This document shows, one piece after another, positions 6,239 through 10,128 of a stretch of DNA of 10,128 nucleotides; position 1 is the stretch's first letter; every line of letters starts with the position of its first letter. The notes beneath the pieces were generated by a model that had not been told where the DNA came from, made no database searches, and saw nothing but the letters and a program-made list of their open reading frames with translations. Source of the stretch: Spartobacteria bacterium (lineage in GTDB: Bacteria > Verrucomicrobiota > Verrucomicrobiia > Chthoniobacterales > Chthoniobacteraceae); NCBI GenBank assembly GCA_025350985.1, contig JANXWU010000217.1, forward strand, positions 1-10,128. The letters are read 5' to 3'. A program made the translations under genes and the position numbers.

Positions 6239-7015
6239 ATGAAGCCGGCCAGTTATCTCGAAAGTCATCGCACACACGACTACCCGTTTTTGGTCCGGCG
6301 GTGGCGGGCGGTCGCGCGCAAGGCAGGGCTGGAGATGCGTCCGGTCGTGGCACAAACACCGGCGCACAAGCTGTTCGTCGTAAAATCAAAACGCCTCGGG
6401 AAGTCCGATGGAATCTACATCTCCGCCGGCATCCACGGCGACGAACCCGCCGGCGCCGAAGCGCTCATCCTGTGGGCAGAACAAAATGTAAAACGGCTCG
6501 CCGAGCTGCCACTGCTCATCTTTCCCTGCCTCAATCCCTGGGGACTCACCAACAACCAGCGAGTCGATCAAAACGGGCACGACTTGAACCGGCAATTCCA
6601 TCTCGACCTGCCGCTCGTCCGCGCCGTGAAAAAACTGACCGAGCCGCACCAGTTCGCGCTCGCGCTCACGCTGCACGAGGACTTCGACGGCCAGGGGCTT
6701 TACCTTTACGAGGTCGAGCGGGCGACGCCGTACTGGGGCGAGGATTTGTTAAACATCGCGCGCCCAATCATCGCGATTGAAGGCCGCGTCCTGATCGACG
6801 GACGCCGCGCGAGCGCCGGCATCGTGCGCCGAAAAGTGACGCTGAAAAAGTTTGCGGACATCGGATTGCCGGAAGCCGTCTGGCTGCATCTGAACCATTC
6901 GACGCGCACGTTTACCATCGAGACGCCAAGCGAGTTTTCGCTCGACCGCCGCGTGCAGGCGCAGATTGCGATCATCGACGAATGCGTGCGGCGTGCGGCG
7001 GCGCAGTCTTTCTGA
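6239..7015 (+). CDS. M14-family zinc carboxypeptidase, MpaA-like (murein peptide amidase candidate)
   Basis: This 258-aa zinc metallopeptidase is predicted to hydrolyse a C-terminal peptide or amide bond. The zinc ligands are His66 and Glu69 in SAGIHGDEPAG and His146 in LTLHEDFDG. The substrate-carboxylate binders Asn117-Arg118 sit in GHDLNRQF, and the catalytic Glu228 lies in FTIETPS. The short length and HGDEPAGAEA motif fit the MpaA/AstE-like branch of M14 rather than large eukaryotic carboxypeptidases. E. coli MpaA (about 240 aa) is cytoplasmic and cuts gamma-D-Glu-meso-DAP in murein tripeptide. No signal peptide is seen here, consistent with a cytoplasmic role. Placement directly after mpl and before an enolase-superfamily gene supports a murein-peptide role but does not prove it. 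The ATG at 6239 has no Shine-Dalgarno sequence and abuts a hairpin and T-run; a later start is possible, but the residues before the motif look structured. Confidence 0.8.
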   Translation: MKPASYLESHRTHDYPFLVRRWRAVARKAGLEMRPVVAQTPAHKLFVVKSKRLGKSDGIYISAGIHGDEPAGAEALILWAEQNVKRLAELPLLIFPCLNPWGLTNNQRVDQNGHDLNRQFHLDLPLVRAVKKLTEPHQFALALTLHEDFDGQGLYLYEVERATPYWGEDLLNIARPIIAIEGRVLIDGRRASAGIVRRKVTLKKFADIGLPEAVWLHLNHSTRTFTIETPSEFSLDRRVQAQIAIIDECVRRAAAQSF

Positions 7016-7147
7016 TTTCATCTCGCGTCAAGGCCATGACCACCCTTTACCAACTCGAACCCAGTCGGGATCGAAGCCGGCTCCATGCCCTAATCGACGG
7101 GGCTAAACGAATCCGCGCGTTCCAGTTCGCCTGAACGATTGAATCAG

Positions 7148-8554
7148 ATGCGAATCCTGCAAACCGAGTTGTTCCGAACGGTGGTCCGCACGCGTATGCC
7201 CTTCCGCTACGGCATCGCGACGCTCACCGAAGCGCCGCACGTTTTTCTCCGCGCACAGCTTGAAGTGGACGGCAAACTTGTGAGCGGAATTGCCGCCGAT
7301 CACCTGCCGCCGAAGTGGTTCACAAAGGATCCGGATCGTTCGACGACCGACGAAATCGGCGAGATGACGCGCGTGATTCAGCACGCGATGAAGCTCGCGC
7401 AGGATGCGGAAGCGGCGAGCGTGTTCGAGTTGTGGCAGCAACTTTACGCGGCGCAGATGGATTGGGCGGCGCGCGAAAATCTCCCGCCGCTGCTCGCGCA
7501 TTTCGGCGTCACCTTAGTCGAGCGCGCGATCATCGAAGCCGTGTGCCGCACGGCGGGTGAGCCGTTTTGGAAAACACTTCGCACGGAGAATTTCGGGCTG
7601 CGGCTCAGTGCCGTGCATCCGAGTTTGCGCGACGGCGAACTGAACGAGCTGCTGCCGCCAAAGCCGCTTGAATGCTTGATCGCGAGGCATACGGTTGGCC
7701 TCACGGACGCGCTCACCGAGGACGAAATCCCGCCCGGCGAACGCCTCGATGATGGCCTGCCCCAATCCCTCGAAGCGTGCATTCGGCAGTACGGACTCCG
7801 CCATTTCAAAATCAAAGTGTGGGGCCAGCCGGAGCGCGACGTGGAACGGCTCACACGAATCGCCCGCCTTATTTCGACCCACGCTCCCGGCGACTTTGGC
7901 TTCACCCTGGACGGCAACGAAAACTTCAAGTCGCCCGAGCCGTTCGCCGAGTTCTGGAAAAACGTGACGGCGAGCGTGCCGGAGTTTTTTCGGCATCTGA
8001 TTTTCGTCGAGCAGCCTTTCCATCGCGACATCGCGCTCGACGATTCGGTTGGCAATTTTTTTGCGCAATGGCCGGATCGTCCGCCGGTGATCATCGACGA
8101 ATCCGATGCGACGACGGAGAGTCTGCCGCGCGCGTTGCAACTCGGCTATGCGGGGACGAGTCACAAAAATTGCAAAGGCGTCTGCAAGAGCGTGAGCAAC
8201 GCCTGCCTGCTCGCCCACCTCCGTCGCGAAATGCCGGGTCGGACGTTGGTGATGAGCGGCGAGGACTTGTCCAACATCGGCCCGGTGGCGCTGCTGCAGG
8301 ATCTGGCTGTCGATGCCGCTCTCGGGATAGAAAGCGTCGAGCGCAATGGCCATCATTACTTCGCCGGTCTGTCGATGTTTCCAAAAAACGTGCAACAAGC
8401 CGTGCTCGAATCGCACGGCGATCTGTATGCAGCCACCGACCGCGGGTGGCCTTCCGTCTCGATCCGCGAGGGGATGCTTTCCGTCAGCTCGCTGAACCGC
8501 GCGCCGTTCGGCGTCGGCTTCGATCTCGACACCAGTTTTTGCGAGAAGCTGTAA
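7148..8554 (+). CDS. Enolase-superfamily (mandelate racemase/muconate lactonizing enzyme-like) protein; dipeptide epimerase candidate
   Basis: The 468-aa product has the catalytic marks of the muconate-lactonizing/dipeptide-epimerase subgroup, which abstracts a proton alpha to a carboxylate with Mg2+ help. Visible are the KxK base motif Lys221/Lys223 (HFKIKVWG), metal ligands Asp255 (FTLDGNENF), Glu288 (FVEQPF) and Asp317 (IIDESD), and the opposite Lys, probably Lys340 in TSHKNCKG. The N-terminal capping domain is about residues 1-130. The protein is about 100 residues longer than typical members (320-380 aa), with extra sequence at about 150-205 and at the C-terminus. By its place after the MpaA-like gene it may epimerise L-Ala-D-Glu, as the E. 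coli dipeptide epimerase next to mpaA does; this is inference, and other acids are possible. The ATG at 7148 is preferred over an in-frame TTG at 7139. No clear ribosome site is seen. It ends 2 bp from the convergent gene. Confidence 0.8.
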   Translation: MRILQTELFRTVVRTRMPFRYGIATLTEAPHVFLRAQLEVDGKLVSGIAADHLPPKWFTKDPDRSTTDEIGEMTRVIQHAMKLAQDAEAASVFELWQQLYAAQMDWAARENLPPLLAHFGVTLVERAIIEAVCRTAGEPFWKTLRTENFGLRLSAVHPSLRDGELNELLPPKPLECLIARHTVGLTDALTEDEIPPGERLDDGLPQSLEACIRQYGLRHFKIKVWGQPERDVERLTRIARLISTHAPGDFGFTLDGNENFKSPEPFAEFWKNVTASVPEFFRHLIFVEQPFHRDIALDDSVGNFFAQWPDRPPVIIDESDATTESLPRALQLGYAGTSHKNCKGVCKSVSNACLLAHLRREMPGRTLVMSGEDLSNIGPVALLQDLAVDAALGIESVERNGHHYFAGLSMFPKNVQQAVLESHGDLYAATDRGWPSVSIREGMLSVSSLNRAPFGVGFDLDTSFCEKL

Positions 8555-8556
8555 GC

Positions 8557-10038
8557 TCAGTCCAGCCGCTTCAGCGTCCGCAAGCCGTAACTCCGCATCA
8601 GCGCCGTGTCACCGTCCTGCACTTCCTTCGGATCGAGAAAGATCACGCGCGGGTTCTCCTCGAACTCCAGTTTGTGGAAACCGTCGATCGGCTTCTCCAA
8701 CGCCGCCGGCACATCGGCCAGACTTTTCAGCGCCACCCCGTTGATCCTGGTCACCACCACGTTTTGAATCTCCTCATAACCGACGGTGTTCGGCGTGGGC
8801 AGGACGTGGCTGAGGATCACGATCTTCTTGCGGTCGCCTTGGAAAAGCGTGTCCTGAAACCGGTCGAAATAAACAAAACGCTCGGGCGCCTTTTTGAGCC
8901 AGTCGCTCCCAAACTCTTTCAGATATTGCCGTGAAAGCTCTTGCAACACCAAGCCCCCCAGCACGTAGAAGTGCGGCGCGCGGTCGATCACATACGGGTC
9001 GATGACAAAATCCTGCGCGGTGCGATGGGCGGCGGTGAGGCCGATTTCCTGTGACTTGCCAGCGCGTAGAATCTTGAACTTTAACACCTCTCCGACCGAC
9101 GTTTTGGTCGAGGTGAAATGGATCATCGAGACCTTGCCGTAGTCGCTGTCGAAATAATTTCCGTCCTGATCGATCGGCTTGCCATTCACCGAAAGGATCA
9201 CGTCGCCCTCTTGAAAACCGGCGGCTTCGGCAGGGCTGGCGCGCAGGACGCGCGTCACGTAAACACCGCCACGCTCCTCGCCATTCAGCCCAATGTGTTT
9301 GCGCAACTGCGGGTCGCGCAAGGGATCGAAATGCAGCCCCGTGCGCGGGAAGCCTTTATAATCCTTGCTCGCGGCGTCCTTGAGAAAATGCTCGATCACC
9401 GGCGTTGGAATCGCGTCCACGTTCTGCGTGCGCGCGTCGTAGCGGATGAGCATGCCGATGAGTTTGTTGTCCTTCACGACCGGCAGGGTGAAGCTGCTTT
9501 CGCGGTATTGCAGCGGCGTCGTCAGCCGATAAAGCAGAAACGCCGTGTCATCCTGCGGGTAACGCGCCACCTCGATCGTCGTAATAAGCGCCGTCGTGAT
9601 GAGCAGCGAGCCGGTCGATTCGAGCTGCCACAGCGCGGCCCGGTCGCCGACCACGGCATTCTTCAATTCCAGCGGCTTCACATCCGCGAGGAACTTGTCG
9701 TCGCCCGGCTTGAGCAGCGCGAGATTCGCCTCGTAATCGACCACCTCCACCGTGGCCACGGTTTTCTCGCCGCTCTCGGCGCGCTCCAGTTCGATGTAGT
9801 TGGAATTGGCCACGAGTTCCGCGGTCACGAGCACCCGTCGACCGGCGATCACCGGCGCGAGCGCGTGCATGGAAAACGGCTGCTTCTTCGACCACGGATG
9901 CACGAAGTCGTAAGCCTGATTGGTCACATTCACCCGGACGACGGGAACGTGCAGTTGCTTCGTGGCATCGACCGTGGGCGGGGCGGCGAACGCGGGTACC
10001 GCCGTAAAAAGAAACGCCAGAAAAAAAGATCGAATCAT
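8557..10038 (-). CDS. Exported HtrA/DEG-like protein with PDZ domains and a degenerate protease domain
   Basis: The 493-aa product starts with a signal peptide (MIRSFFLAFLFTAVPAFA, cut before APP), so it is periplasmic or secreted. Residues about 25-220 resemble a trypsin-like HtrA barrel without its triad: the usual 'T-x-AHVV' reads VTAELVA (Glu74 for His), 'DLAVLK' reads NLALLK (Asn105 for Asp), and the 'GNSGGP' region reads SSFTLPVV, with Phe183 at about the Ser position. A PDZ domain follows at about 250-335 (GGVYVTRVLRASPAEAAGF, GDVILSVNGKPI). Residues about 345-493 resemble the C-terminal PDZ_3-type domain of plant DEG proteases, including HFYVLGGLVLQ, ILSHVLPTPNTVGYEEI (408-424), RINGVALKSL and EFEENPRVIFLD. 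A chaperone, adaptor or scaffold role is inferred. The ATG at 10038 directly precedes the signal peptide. It is convergent with the enolase-superfamily gene and is probably transcribed alone. Confidence 0.8.
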   Translation of the reverse strand: MIRSFFLAFLFTAVPAFAAPPTVDATKQLHVPVVRVNVTNQAYDFVHPWSKKQPFSMHALAPVIAGRRVLVTAELVANSNYIELERAESGEKTVATVEVVDYEANLALLKPGDDKFLADVKPLELKNAVVGDRAALWQLESTGSLLITTALITTIEVARYPQDDTAFLLYRLTTPLQYRESSFTLPVVKDNKLIGMLIRYDARTQNVDAIPTPVIEHFLKDAASKDYKGFPRTGLHFDPLRDPQLRKHIGLNGEERGGVYVTRVLRASPAEAAGFQEGDVILSVNGKPIDQDGNYFDSDYGKVSMIHFTSTKTSVGEVLKFKILRAGKSQEIGLTAAHRTAQDFVIDPYVIDRAPHFYVLGGLVLQELSRQYLKEFGSDWLKKAPERFVYFDRFQDTLFQGDRKKIVILSHVLPTPNTVGYEEIQNVVVTRINGVALKSLADVPAALEKPIDGFHKLEFEENPRVIFLDPKEVQDGDTALMRSYGLRTLKRLD

Positions 10039-10060
10039 GAGACAGGCAACGGGTTTAGTT

Positions 10061-10090
10061 TTTAACGCAGAGGCGCGGAGCAGGGAGCGA
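10061..10090. repeat. Candidate interspersed repeat upstream of the DEG-like gene
   Basis: The stretch beginning TTTAACGCAGAGGCGCGGAG, about 20 bp outside the start of the minus-strand DEG-like gene, matches the wording of the 'acgcagaggcgcagag' repeats that recur in gaps of several bacterial genomes. Only one copy is in this window, so repeat status rests on recognition alone. The remaining bases to the window end show no gene. Confidence 0.3.
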
Positions 10091-10128
10091 GAACAAGCAG
10101 CGGGCTGCTTTTCGGTAGTTGGTTTTGG

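Noticed and set aside
7036..7134. Small plus-strand ORF of 32 residues (starting MTTLYQLEPSRDRS) between the M14 and enolase-fold genes
   Set aside because: It has an ATG, but only a weak AAGG upstream, no recognisable motif and no hydrophobic segment. Its length is easily reached by chance; comparison with relatives would decide.

Overview
The window is GC-rich DNA with tightly packed, mostly long genes. Short palindromic repeats occupy several of the gaps. A plain organism call is not possible without a search. However, the mix of a Mpl ligase, an MGDG-synthase-type glycosyltransferase, a signal-peptide amidase with a Pro/Lys/Thr linker, a DEG-like PDZ protein and several interspersed palindromes (including a 'CAAGCTTCCAGCTTG'-type hairpin) fits a Gram-negative, diaminopimelate-containing bacterium of the Planctomycetota-Verrucomicrobiota group, most likely Verrucomicrobiota. 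This is an inference from gene content and style.

Layout. Bases 2-100 hold the last 32 codons of an IS5-type transposase running in from the left edge. On the minus strand, 238-1338 encodes an MGDG-synthase/MurG-like glycosyltransferase. A 147-bp divergent spacer separates it from a plus-strand run of six genes: a secreted N-acetylmuramoyl-L-alanine amidase (1486-2550), a TIGR01777-type NAD-dependent epimerase/dehydratase-fold protein (2675-3535), a HAD-superfamily hydrolase (3620-4504), the murein tripeptide ligase Mpl (4702-6087), an M14 zinc carboxypeptidase/amidase (6239-7015) and a long enolase-superfamily enzyme (7148-8554). The last gene ends 2 bp from the convergent minus-strand gene 8557-10038. 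That gene encodes an exported HtrA/DEG-like protein whose protease triad looks lost.

How the genes may work together. Four plus-strand genes map onto known steps of peptidoglycan peptide turnover: amide cleavage between MurNAc and the stem peptide (amidase), reattachment of tripeptide to UDP-MurNAc (Mpl), cleavage of the gamma-D-Glu-diaminopimelate bond (MpaA-like M14 enzyme) and L-Ala-D/L-Glu epimerisation (enolase superfamily). In E. coli the MpaA and epimerase genes are also neighbours. The cluster is therefore proposed as a murein peptide salvage locus; the substrate of the enolase-superfamily member is the weakest link. The genes are not a tight operon: gaps of 115-197 bp carry repeats and hairpins, so they may be separately transcribed.

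No tRNA, rRNA, CRISPR array or riboswitch was recognised. No unquestionably novel system is visible. The best leads are the salvage cluster with its atypical enolase-fold enzyme, the catalytically dead DEG-like protein, and the large nested inverted repeats at 4512-4634 and 6121-6230.
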